Source: Myxococcales bacterium (lineage in GTDB: Bacteria; Myxococcota_A; Polyangia; Fen-1088). From it: 36,588 nt of DNA. The stretch covers positions 1 through 36,588 of the forward strand of contig JANXXE010000126.1 of assembly GCA_025350815.1 (NCBI GenBank), in the 5' to 3' direction. Under the pieces are notes generated by a model. It saw only the letters and a program-made list of their open reading frames with translations. It did not search any database and had not been told where the DNA came from. A program made the position numbers and the translations under genes. This document shows, one piece after another, positions 16,863 through 23,723 of this stretch (its first letter is position 1; every line of letters begins with the position of its first letter).

Positions 16863-17846
16863 CTATTTTGCGTGGGCGGCCGTTACGCGAATGTCGTCGA
16901 TGTATAGCGGCCCGTCGGGGACGCGCCCGCCGGTGATGGTGATGTTCTCAATCGTGTCACCGGCCAATGCGGAATCGGGATTCAGCACGGGAAGTAGATC
17001 GGGTTCGCGAATGACGACATGTGTCCATGCACCAGTCGTGACACCCGCGAGTTTGGCCGAGTAGTTTCTGTGCCGGGTGGCGTTGTGGACCAAGACATTG
17101 ATTGGCGAGCCCTCGGCTACCCAGTAGTCGAACTCGATCGTGAGATCAGAGGACCACGTCAGGCTGAGCCTTTGGGTCACGACCCACACGCGAAACGTAT
17201 ATTCGCTCAGGGCGCCTTGCGCGCACAGGCTGCTGCCCGGCCGGGGCGGGCAGGTCGTAACCAGGCCGACTATCAATCCCCTCACTAGCGCGCCGCCTTC
17301 GTAGTCCTGCTCGTAGGTGCCGACCGCGTCAGCCTCGCCAGGGTCGGCGTGGGTTATGCCCTTAGTTGCCTGGTTGGCGGCGGGCGCCGTCCGAGCCTGG
17401 CGGGACCCCTGCAGTGGCAGGCCCCGCGATTCGGGGGCAGGCGCGCGCGGTGCGGTGGCCAACACGGTTTCTGTCGCCGCCTGCTTGGGGGGCGTCGCTG
17501 TCGTGCGGTGCCAGAAGGCCGCGGCCGCCAGGGCCATCGCGGAGGTGAAAAGGCCGACCGTCACGGCGGTCTTGCGCCGCCGCGCGACCGGCCGGCGCCC
17601 GTGCAGCTCCTGCATGACTCGATTTGCCAGGCGGCGCTCGCGCGACTGCTGGATTTGTTCCAGCACGGCAGGGCCCTGATCGGGCAGCTCACGCAACCCA
17701 CGCAGCGATGCCTCCATCCGGAGAGTGTCGACGAAAGTGGCCTCGCCTGCGTCGGAAGCTGACAGCAGACCCGCAAGCTCGGCCGCCTCGTCCGCCCCCA
17801 GTCCCCGATCAAGCAGGGTCTCGGTCAGTTCTTCAGCCCGATTCAT
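16863..17846 (-). CDS. Anti-sigma-factor-like membrane protein with outer jelly-roll domain
   Basis: A 327-residue single-pass membrane protein. Residues 1-90 are helical and acidic then basic, like the cytoplasmic sigma-binding part of planctomycete-type anti-sigma factors. A transmembrane helix lies at about 93-112, and a Pro/Ala/Thr linker leads to an outer beta-sandwich (about 165-325) with LTIEFDYWV, NATRHRNYSAKLAGV and a closing LYIDDIRV, resembling carbohydrate-binding jelly-rolls. Its ATG overlaps the ECF sigma stop by four bases (ATGA), a typical sigma/anti-sigma arrangement. The likely job is to hold the sigma factor until a ligand, plausibly a sugar polymer, binds outside. No zinc motif is present. 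Sigma binding itself is inferred from position and layout. Confidence 0.78.
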   Translation of the reverse strand: MNRAEELTETLLDRGLGADEAAELAGLLSASDAGEATFVDTLRMEASLRGLRELPDQGPAVLEQIQQSRERRLANRVMQELHGRRPVARRRKTAVTVGLFTSAMALAAAAFWHRTTATPPKQAATETVLATAPRAPAPESRGLPLQGSRQARTAPAANQATKGITHADPGEADAVGTYEQDYEGGALVRGLIVGLVTTCPPRPGSSLCAQGALSEYTFRVWVVTQRLSLTWSSDLTIEFDYWVAEGSPINVLVHNATRHRNYSAKLAGVTTGAWTHVVIREPDLLPVLNPDSALAGDTIENITITGGRVPDGPLYIDDIRVTAAHAK

Positions 17847-18418
17847 GCGTTCGCCATCCTACCCGTGACGCAGTCCTTTAGCACCTGCCGCGCCCGGAAT
17901 AGCAACTGCCGGGTCGCGCCCAGGCTGCGACCGATGCGTGCGGCCACCTGATCGAGAGAAAGGCCCTGCTCGTATCGTAGGGCCAGGGCCTCGTTTGCAG
18001 CCGGCTGAAGTTGCTGGCGGCAGTCGGCCATCGCTTTTTGGCGCGCAAATTGTTCGTCGTTGCCCGTCTCGTCTTCTTCGCCCAGGCTGGCCAGCACCGC
18101 CTGGTGGTAACGAGCCATTAGCTGATCTTTGCGGCCTGCCCCCCGCAACTCCATGCGGACCAGGTTGCGTGCGATGCCCCGCAGCCAGCGCCCCAGATCC
18201 TCACCCGCGCGGAATTGATCCAGGTGCTCGTACGCATTGACGAAGGCCTGCTGCAGCAGGTTCTCGCACGTCGCCCTATCGCCCAGTGTGGCCGATGCAA
18301 TCCACCAGACGCCGCGCTGGTGGCGGTTCAAGATCTCGCGAAATAGATGGGCCTCGCCGGAAAGGATCCGGCGCACCAGATCTCCGTCGGACAGCGACGA
18401 TGGCGGTTCGGTGGACAC
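17843..18418 (-). CDS. ECF-type RNA polymerase sigma factor
   Basis: A 191-residue ECF sigma factor. Region 2 lies at about 12-85 (GDLVRRILSGEAHLFREIL, then LLQQAFVNAYEHL and the promoter-binding WLRGIARNLVRMELR), and region 4 at about 130-185 (ALRYEQGLSLDQVAARIG followed by SLGATRQLLFRAR). It resembles the sigma factors of planctomycete and verrucomicrobial lineages that are paired with membrane anti-sigma proteins. The GTG start at 18418 is only two bases after the stop of the DUF1552 gene, and its own stop overlaps the anti-sigma-like gene, so it belongs to the third operon and probably activates it. The target promoter sequence cannot be identified from this window with confidence. Confidence 0.9.
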   Translation of the reverse strand: MSTEPPSSLSDGDLVRRILSGEAHLFREILNRHQRGVWWIASATLGDRATCENLLQQAFVNAYEHLDQFRAGEDLGRWLRGIARNLVRMELRGAGRKDQLMARYHQAVLASLGEEDETGNDEQFARQKAMADCRQQLQPAANEALALRYEQGLSLDQVAARIGRSLGATRQLLFRARQVLKDCVTGRMANA

Positions 18419-18420
18419 GG

Positions 18421-19875
18421 TTATGCGCGCAACCCCGCAACGGGGGTGGAAATGTCACCCAGCGGCGTGGTCACCCCGACGGCGTTCATGGCGGTGAACA
18501 CCACTTCGGCCGGGTGCCGCCCGCTGGCGACGATGTGACTGCCGCCGGCAAAACCACCGGCGTGCCCCCCGGTTACGACGATCATGTTCTCGGTCGAGTG
18601 GGCATCCACCGCACGGCCGGTTTCGGGGTCGAAGCCTTGTCCGCCCTCGAAGAACATGACCATGGCGGTGCAATCCAGCACGGTCTTGCCGTCGGTTTCC
18701 GGGAAACTGGCCAGACGCTTGGCCAAGGTGGCGAAGTGCTTGACGTGCCAGGCGACGCCATCGGCCATGTTGTCATTGTTGCCGCGGCTGTGCCCCATCT
18801 CGTGCAGATCGCTTTGCACGCCAATCAGCGGCACCATGCTCATGAAACACTGGGTCAGCGTGTACATGATGGACGCGACACGACTAAGGTTACACGCGAA
18901 GGCCATGGCGATGAATTCGTTGAGCACAGCCGCCCGCATTTCTTCGTTGCTGTAACCGGCGGTGGCCGTGAACGTCAGTTGGTCGCCTGAAATGCTGTGG
19001 TTCGCGCCGACGGGCGGGTCCGCTGCGGGATCGGCGGGGCGGCTGGTGCAGGACGCCCCTGGCGGGATCCCACCCGCAGCGCCCGTGGAGGCGGCCAATA
19101 CGCGTCCTTCAAGGTCGCGCAGTTCGTCGAAGTGTCGCTGCAATCGCAGCTTGTCCGCGCTGGATAGCTTCGGCAGCAGACGTTCGGTCTCGCCCTTGAC
19201 CAGGGACAGGACGCTTTTGCGCAGCAACTGATCTATGCTTTCCGCCGGCATAGCCGCCCCGGCTGGCGCGCCGAAGCTGGCGAACAGTGACTGGTAGGCC
19301 AATCGAGGGCTGACAATGGGATCCATCGATTTGCCGGCAAGCCCCGACGACAGCCGGCCGCGGTTGCCACCGGTGCCGCCCGCGTAGCTGACGGGTTGCA
19401 CCCGGTAAACCAGCGACTTCTGAATGGTCGTTCCGCCGATGGCCTCGGCCACGATTTGATCAGCGCTGGGACCGGTGGCGGCGGCGTCGCGGCTGGTGTG
19501 TTTGCGCCCGGTGGCCTGGGGCACCAAGGTGCCGCCGTGAAAGGCGGTGGTGCGTCCGCCCGGGGGCATGGTCCCATTCTCGATCCAGGGAACCTTCAGC
19601 TTGGACACCAGGCCAACGTGGCCGTGCACACCCAGGGTCGCGACAGGGGCCATGCCCTTGGTGCTTTCCCAGGCGGGGCCCGTGACCTTGGGCGGGATCG
19701 TCATGGGTCCGGCCCCGTCGTGGCCAAGCGAGCTGCCCCCGTAGGCCATCACGAATCGTGTCGGCGGCGCCGCGTACGCCTTTGTCGGCGTCATGATTTC
19801 CATCACGGGCAGTGCCACCCCGACGCCCCCCAACCCCCGGAGAACGGATCGACGACTCAGACGAAAAGGCGTCAT
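18421..19875 (-). CDS. DUF1552-family Tat-exported protein, copy 3
   Basis: A 484-residue third paralogue. The N-terminus has a Tat signal (SRRSVLRGLGGVGVALPVME). DUF1552 blocks include RFVMAYGGSSLGHDG near the start, LQRHFDELRDLEGRV in the middle helical region, MAFACNLSRVASIMYT, and LHEMGHSRGNND, equivalent to the His-rich GHHDMSHDG block of copy 1. The C-terminal VVTGGHAGG takes the place of the LGHGGG of copy 1. The conserved histidines and aspartates of these blocks are candidate metal ligands. ATG 19875 follows AGGAG with good spacing, nine bases after the DUF1592 stop. It is followed two bases later by the ECF sigma gene, linking structural and regulatory genes in one transcript. Confidence 0.9.
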   Translation of the reverse strand: MTPFRLSRRSVLRGLGGVGVALPVMEIMTPTKAYAAPPTRFVMAYGGSSLGHDGAGPMTIPPKVTGPAWESTKGMAPVATLGVHGHVGLVSKLKVPWIENGTMPPGGRTTAFHGGTLVPQATGRKHTSRDAAATGPSADQIVAEAIGGTTIQKSLVYRVQPVSYAGGTGGNRGRLSSGLAGKSMDPIVSPRLAYQSLFASFGAPAGAAMPAESIDQLLRKSVLSLVKGETERLLPKLSSADKLRLQRHFDELRDLEGRVLAASTGAAGGIPPGASCTSRPADPAADPPVGANHSISGDQLTFTATAGYSNEEMRAAVLNEFIAMAFACNLSRVASIMYTLTQCFMSMVPLIGVQSDLHEMGHSRGNNDNMADGVAWHVKHFATLAKRLASFPETDGKTVLDCTAMVMFFEGGQGFDPETGRAVDAHSTENMIVVTGGHAGGFAGGSHIVASGRHPAEVVFTAMNAVGVTTPLGDISTPVAGLRA

Positions 19876-19884
19876 GAATTTCTC

Positions 19885-21570
19885 CTATTCCTCGCGGCGG
19901 TGAACGAAGGTGGGCGAGCCGATGAGATCCAGCATCAGCGTGTCGAAGCGGAAATCCTTCTTTCCGGCGCGATCTGCCAGACGCGCAACCAGCGCGCGGT
20001 CGAGGTCGTCCAGGTTTGTGCGGCCGCTGGCGAAACGGTGCAGCTGTTCCACGACGCACGAATTGAGCAAGCCGGCCTCGAGCGCCCGGGCGGCAAGCTC
20101 GGCCGGACCCTTGAAGCGGCCGACGCCCACAATCTCGCCTTCGCCCGAGATGGGGCATTCGGGATGGTCGGCCTCAGTGGTACGGAAGCGGCCTTCCTTG
20201 TCATAGGCTTCGAGGCCAAATCCGACGGGGTCGATTTGATCGTGGCAGCCGCGACACCCGCCCTGATCGTGAGCCGCGTACCGCGTCTTCTTGCACGCGT
20301 CGGCGCCAACGGCGGGCGGTACGTTGTCGGTGTTCACGCCAGGCGGGGGCGGCGCGATGGGCTGACAGAAGAGATTTCGCCGCACGAAGAGCCCACGCAT
20401 GGTCGGGCTGGAATCATTGGCCTTTGTGCCCACCTGCAGGAAGCTACCTTGCGACAGCAGCCCGCGCCGGCCGCTTGGCCCCCACTTCACCCACTGGGGC
20501 TGCGTGCCGCCCGGCCCGGTGATGCCGTAGTGTTTGGCCAGCGCATCGCCGACGAAGGTTTCGTCCATGCGAAAGATGTCCTGCCAGGGGCGGCGGTCGT
20601 CGAAGATCACGCGTTCGATCAGGGCGCCGGTCTCCGTGCGCATGGCATCGGCCAACTCGGGCGCTTGCTTGAGTTCTTCGAAGCCAATCCACATGGCGTG
20701 AAAGCGCTTGATGCGGTCGCGGGCCCGGGGATCGGTGAGCATGTCGGTGGCTGCCGCGCGAACGGCGTCGGGCGTTTCCAGGCGCTTGCGGTCCGCGAGA
20801 TCGAAGAGCGCAGCACTGGGCATGCTGCCCCACAGCAGGTACGACAGTCGGGCTGCGACCTCATCGTCGGACAGCTTGTAGATGCCAGGCTGTCCGGCGA
20901 CGGGGGTTCCCAGTTCGATCCGATGCAGGAAGGAGGGGTGTTGCAGGAAAGCCCGCACCACGGCGTTGACGCTGACGTAGAAGTCGTTGGCCATCTGCCC
21001 GAGCGAGCCCAGGGTCAGGAAGCGCGTCACTTCATCGTCGGCGAGTGGCCGTCGCAAGGCGCGGCGGCCGAAGCTGGTCACGAAGGACTTCAGGCAGGCG
21101 TCGTCCTTGGCGCCGGCAGGCTGGCACCCTACGACGCGCGCGCGGCGCGTGGTGTCCTTGAGCAGCCGCCCGGTGGCGTCGGCGGCCAGCAACTCGACCC
21201 CTTCGACCAGGGTCTTCGAACTGGTCTGGTTAGTATAGTCGTTGTCGAATGGGGTGCGCGAGTCGTCCGGCAGGACCAGGTTGCTGCCCCCGGCCGGATC
21301 GCCCAGCAGATCGCGCACCGTCGCGTCGTATTCGGCCGCGCTGAGGCGTCGCATGCCGGCAGGAGGCGTCATATCAACGGTCGGCGCCGCCGCGGTGGGT
21401 ACGGGCGCCACGCCGGGCGTGCCCCCGGTGCCCGATGGCCTTCCTGGGCCTGGCGCGGCCGAGGCTAGACCCGTCGCGGGGGTGTCGCCAATGACGCCTG
21501 TGCAGGAGCCGCCAGCCAGAACAAGAAATACAAACGACCAGGGCCGTGAGACGGCAGGAATTAGGCGCAT
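19885..21570 (-). CDS. DUF1592-family exported protein, copy 3
   Basis: A 561-residue third paralogue leading the reverse-strand operon. The signal peptide ends in AGGSCTG (Cys23, possible but imperfect lipobox), then a Pro/Ala/Gly linker. RRLSAAEYDATVRDLLG marks DUF1587, FGRRALRRPL marks DUF1595, a central DUF1592 region follows, and C439-R-G-C442-H443 in DUF1588 is the only CxxCH. DUF1585 ends the protein. The predicted start has a perfect AAGGAGG four bases from being adjacent to the ATG, but this site is buried in a long hairpin in the leader, so translation of the operon may be controlled there. Function is unassigned, as for the other copies. Confidence 0.9.
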   Translation of the reverse strand: MRLIPAVSRPWSFVFLVLAGGSCTGVIGDTPATGLASAAPGPGRPSGTGGTPGVAPVPTAAAPTVDMTPPAGMRRLSAAEYDATVRDLLGDPAGGSNLVLPDDSRTPFDNDYTNQTSSKTLVEGVELLAADATGRLLKDTTRRARVVGCQPAGAKDDACLKSFVTSFGRRALRRPLADDEVTRFLTLGSLGQMANDFYVSVNAVVRAFLQHPSFLHRIELGTPVAGQPGIYKLSDDEVAARLSYLLWGSMPSAALFDLADRKRLETPDAVRAAATDMLTDPRARDRIKRFHAMWIGFEELKQAPELADAMRTETGALIERVIFDDRRPWQDIFRMDETFVGDALAKHYGITGPGGTQPQWVKWGPSGRRGLLSQGSFLQVGTKANDSSPTMRGLFVRRNLFCQPIAPPPPGVNTDNVPPAVGADACKKTRYAAHDQGGCRGCHDQIDPVGFGLEAYDKEGRFRTTEADHPECPISGEGEIVGVGRFKGPAELAARALEAGLLNSCVVEQLHRFASGRTNLDDLDRALVARLADRAGKKDFRFDTLMLDLIGSPTFVHRREE

Positions 21571-21574
21571 GCAG

Positions 21575-21608
21575 CCCTCCTTGTCTCCCTATGCCGGAGC
21601 AAGGAGGG
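21575..21608 (-). promoter_or_regulatory. Hairpin sequestering the Shine-Dalgarno site of the third DUF1592 gene
   Basis: Read on the reverse strand, CCCTCCTTG is followed by CTCC, a seven-base loop, GGAG, one unpaired A, and CAAGGAGGG. This forms a stem of nine plus four perfect pairs with a single bulged A. The 3' arm contains the complete AAGGAGG ribosome-binding site of the gene starting at 21570. A structure of this strength should block initiation unless it is melted or remodelled, for example by an upstream ribosome, a protein, a small RNA or temperature. It lacks a U-tract, so is unlikely to be a terminator. Confidence 0.7.
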
Positions 21609-21616
21609 GATCACGA

Positions 21617-21642
21617 CCACCGCGCGTTGTGACGCGTGGTGG
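21617..21642 (-). terminator. Strong 11-bp hairpin downstream of the Cys-rich gene
   Basis: CCACCGCGCGT and ACGCGTGGTGG pair over 11 positions (one G-T wobble in one strand reading) around a four-base TGTG loop. It lies about 50 to 70 bases beyond the stop of the Cys-rich lipoprotein gene. There is no run of T on the reverse strand, so it may be a transcript-end stabiliser, a factor-dependent stop or part of the structured leader of the next gene. Confidence 0.45.
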
Positions 21643-21655
21643 CTTTAGCGCGGTG

Positions 21656-21671
21656 CCCGCCTGGTGGCGGG
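21656..21671 (-). terminator. Short GC hairpin after the Cys-rich gene stop
   Basis: CCCGCC and GGCGGG pair perfectly around a TGGT loop, about 20 bases past the stop codon at 21690. No U-tract follows. Together with the hairpins at 21617 and 21575 it makes a chain of three stem-loops in the 119 bases between the Cys-rich and DUF1592 genes. Confidence 0.35.
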
Positions 21672-21689
21672 GCCGTCAATGCACACGTG

Positions 21690-22985
21690 CTAAGGCGCGC
21701 GGCAGGTGCCGCGGAGGGCGTTGCCGAAGCCCTGGCAGGTGTTGGTGCCAGTACAGGTCCGGTTATCGCAGCAGGGCTGATCGAGACCACCGCAAAGAGT
21801 GCAGTTTGGCGTGGCCCCGTTGACGGGGCAGAAGGTCCCGGCCGCCAGGCAGACGCGCCCGCTGCAGCAGGGCTCGGTCGCCCCACCGCATGCAGCACAG
21901 GTGCCGTTGTTGCCCCCGGTGCACAGAGCCGAGGGGCCCGTGCAGGTGCCGCCGGGGCAGCAGGGCTGGCCACTGGCCCCGCAGGTGCCACAGGAACCGT
22001 TTGTGCAGGTGCCGCCGATGCCGACCGGACAGGCGTTGGTCGCCCCCGTACAGATGTTGTTGGTGCAGCAGCCGCCATTGCCGCACTTGTTACCCGCGCA
22101 ACACGGCTGCCCAGGGCCGCCGCACAGCTCGCAAAGCCCACCTAGGCACCCGGCGCCGGCAGCGGTACAGGTCGAGCCTGGGCAGCAGGTTTCGCCTGCA
22201 GCGCCGCACGTGCGGCACTGCGCGGCGTTGTTGCCCAGCACGAAGCAGCTGGTGCCAGCGCCCGAACACGCCTGGTTGGCGCAGCAGGGCTGGCCTGCGG
22301 CCCCGCACGGCGCGCATTGGTTGTTTTGGTTGCAGGCGGTCCCGGCCCCCGAACAAGCGCGGTTGGCGCAGCAAACTTGTCCGCTGCCACCGCATTGCTG
22401 ACAGGTGTTGCCAGCGCCGCAGGCGTAGCCCGCCGTCAAGCACCTTTGCCCCGTCGCGCAGCAGGGCTGATCGGGACCGCCGCAGGTGGCGCAGGTGCCG
22501 CCCGAGCAGACCGTTCCGGACGGGCAGGCGCCGTTTTCGCAACAGCGCTGCCCCGGGGCCGTGCCGCACGCCGCGCAGGTTCCGCCGCCACAGATCGTGT
22601 TTGCGGCGGTGCACTGGGTGCCCTGGCAGCAGGGCTGGCCCGAGCCACCGCAGGTCCCGCAGGAACCCGTCGCGCACGTGCCAGGCACAGCGCCGCAGAC
22701 GGTGCCGGTCGCGACACACTGATTGTTCACGCAGCAGCCACCGCCCGCGCAGTTTCCGCCCGCGCAGCAGGCCTGACCGGCGGCGCCGCAAACCACGCAG
22801 GTTCCCAGACCGTTGTTTGCATTGCCGCCGCACGAGGTGCCCGCAGCCGAGCAGGTCCGACCAGCGCAGCAGGGTTCGGTCGCGCCGCCACACGTGGTGC
22901 AAAGACCAGCCGAGCAAACCGCATTGGCAGCCGTACAGGTATTGCCCGTGCAGCAGGGCTCGCCGGGATCGCCGCAGAAGGGGTT
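21690..22985 (-). repeat. Tandem cysteine-rich coding repeats
   Basis: The DNA behind residues 150-580 of the lipoprotein consists of 13 imperfect units of roughly 85-140 bases. Units share the coding pattern for CGG...GQPCC. Units differ enough in sequence that they are not recent copies, but neighbours 7 and 8 (both with ANxACSGAGT) are clearly closer to one another, as are 3 and 10, and 2 and 12, suggesting block duplications. Confidence 0.85.
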
Positions 22986-23432
22986 GCCGTCGGGGGTCAC
23001 GGTCGCATCGGGTGTTGCCATCGGTGCATCCGGTGTCACCGCGGGTACGTCCTTGGCCAGCGCATCGAGCTTCGCAGCCGGAGCGTCGGTCTTCGGGGCG
23101 TCGGCTGCGCCAGCGACGCCGTCACGGGCCGCATCCGTCGATCCTGCGCCAGCGTCCGTAACGGTACCGGGAAGGGCATCAACGTTACCCCCCATGCCGC
23201 CCCCTGCCATACCGGCGGTTCCGCCGCCGTTGCCTCCGGAGCCGGCGCCCCCACCGCCTGCGCTTCCGCCGCCACCCTTGCCTCCGGTCGTGGTACCGCC
23301 ATCACTGTCAGTGGTGACATCACCGTCGGGCGAAGACTTCGACCCGCCCCCGCTGCTCCCGCACGAGGCCACCGTGAACGCCACGAACACACCCGAAAGC
23401 CACGCACGCGAAACCGACTGGAGGTTGGTCAT
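21690..23432 (-). CDS. Lipoprotein with 13 cysteine-rich repeats
   Basis: A 580-residue protein with lipobox VASC (Cys24). Residues 27-82 are almost all Gly, Ser and Thr; 83-149 are an Asp/Ala/Pro-rich linker; 150-580 hold 13 tandem repeats of about 28-46 residues. The core of each is CGG-x-x-x-PCC-x(3-5)-C-x(5-8)-C-x(3-9)-C, giving about six cysteines per unit, so each unit is probably a small disulfide-bonded knot. Repeats 3 and 10 are longer, with an extra CC pair. The ATG at 23432 follows AGGAAAGGA with good spacing. Longer in-frame extensions to 24167 overlap the divergent sulfatase gene and are rejected. Function is unknown; a long, rigid, surface-exposed stalk or adhesin is plausible. 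It lies upstream of the third DUF1592 operon on the same strand. Confidence 0.85.
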   Translation of the reverse strand: MTNLQSVSRAWLSGVFVAFTVASCGSSGGGSKSSPDGDVTTDSDGGTTTGGKGGGGSAGGGGAGSGGNGGGTAGMAGGGMGGNVDALPGTVTDAGAGSTDAARDGVAGAADAPKTDAPAAKLDALAKDVPAVTPDAPMATPDATVTPDGNPFCGDPGEPCCTGNTCTAANAVCSAGLCTTCGGATEPCCAGRTCSAAGTSCGGNANNGLGTCVVCGAAGQACCAGGNCAGGGCCVNNQCVATGTVCGAVPGTCATGSCGTCGGSGQPCCQGTQCTAANTICGGGTCAACGTAPGQRCCENGACPSGTVCSGGTCATCGGPDQPCCATGQRCLTAGYACGAGNTCQQCGGSGQVCCANRACSGAGTACNQNNQCAPCGAAGQPCCANQACSGAGTSCFVLGNNAAQCRTCGAAGETCCPGSTCTAAGAGCLGGLCELCGGPGQPCCAGNKCGNGGCCTNNICTGATNACPVGIGGTCTNGSCGTCGASGQPCCPGGTCTGPSALCTGGNNGTCAACGGATEPCCSGRVCLAAGTFCPVNGATPNCTLCGGLDQPCCDNRTCTGTNTCQGFGNALRGTCRAP

Positions 23433-23481
23433 GAAGGATCCTTTCCTGGCTGCCGACCCGACTTTAAGCTGATGGACCAGC

Positions 23482-23512
23482 GTTAGAGTCGCGCCAATGG
23501 GATTCCCGTCAA
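23482..23512 (-). promoter_or_regulatory. Possible sigma-70-like promoter of the Cys-rich gene
   Basis: On the reverse strand TTGACG (23512-23507) is followed after 19 bases by TCTAAC (23487-23482), 50 bases upstream of the ATG. The -35 match is five of six, the -10 match four of six; the spacer is slightly long. The spacer includes GGGAATCCC, an interrupted palindrome that could be an operator. Confidence 0.35.
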
Positions 23513-23702
23513 GACATTTTTGCTGCGCCCTTCCCCGGGCCGGGGCGCTGTCGTAGCGATTCGTCAGGACCGCAATCGCGGCGCCCGTGTTTGCGGGGGG
23601 GGGCATCGCGGCCGTGCAGGCTGATTCACGGGCCCATCGGGGTCCGCCGCCTGCGCGGGACGCCCAATTTCGGGGCTGTCGCGCCCGGGGGTGGGGTGGT
23701 TG

Positions 23703-23708
23703 TATAAG
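23703..23708 (+). promoter_or_regulatory. Possible -10 element just upstream of the sulfatase-fold gene
   Basis: TATAAG lies 15 bases before the ATG at 23724, in an otherwise GC-rich stretch, with no good -35 hexamer at the usual distance. If used, the transcript would have a leader of fewer than ten bases, in keeping with the lack of a Shine-Dalgarno sequence there. Confidence 0.25.
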
Positions 23709-23723
23709 TCGTCGGTCCGACCG

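Noticed and set aside
19396-21468. 690-residue open frame on the forward strand
   Set aside because: It lies wholly antisense to the DUF1552 and DUF1592 genes of the third operon, crosses their boundary, and its translation has no domain pattern; it is a by-product of high GC content.
21690-22985. Regularly spaced repeats as a CRISPR array
   Set aside because: The units are imperfect, in frame and code for a conserved cysteine pattern; there are no identical direct repeats with unrelated spacers and no cas genes.
21890-23161. 423-residue Arg/Cys-rich forward frame, and another forward frame at 22317-23486
   Set aside because: Both are antisense readings of the cysteine-repeat gene; their repeats simply mirror the real coding repeats.
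23533-23545. CCCCG/CGGGG hairpin in the divergent spacer as a terminator
   Set aside because: The stem is only five pairs, there is no T-run, and it lies between two divergent starts where a terminator is not expected.
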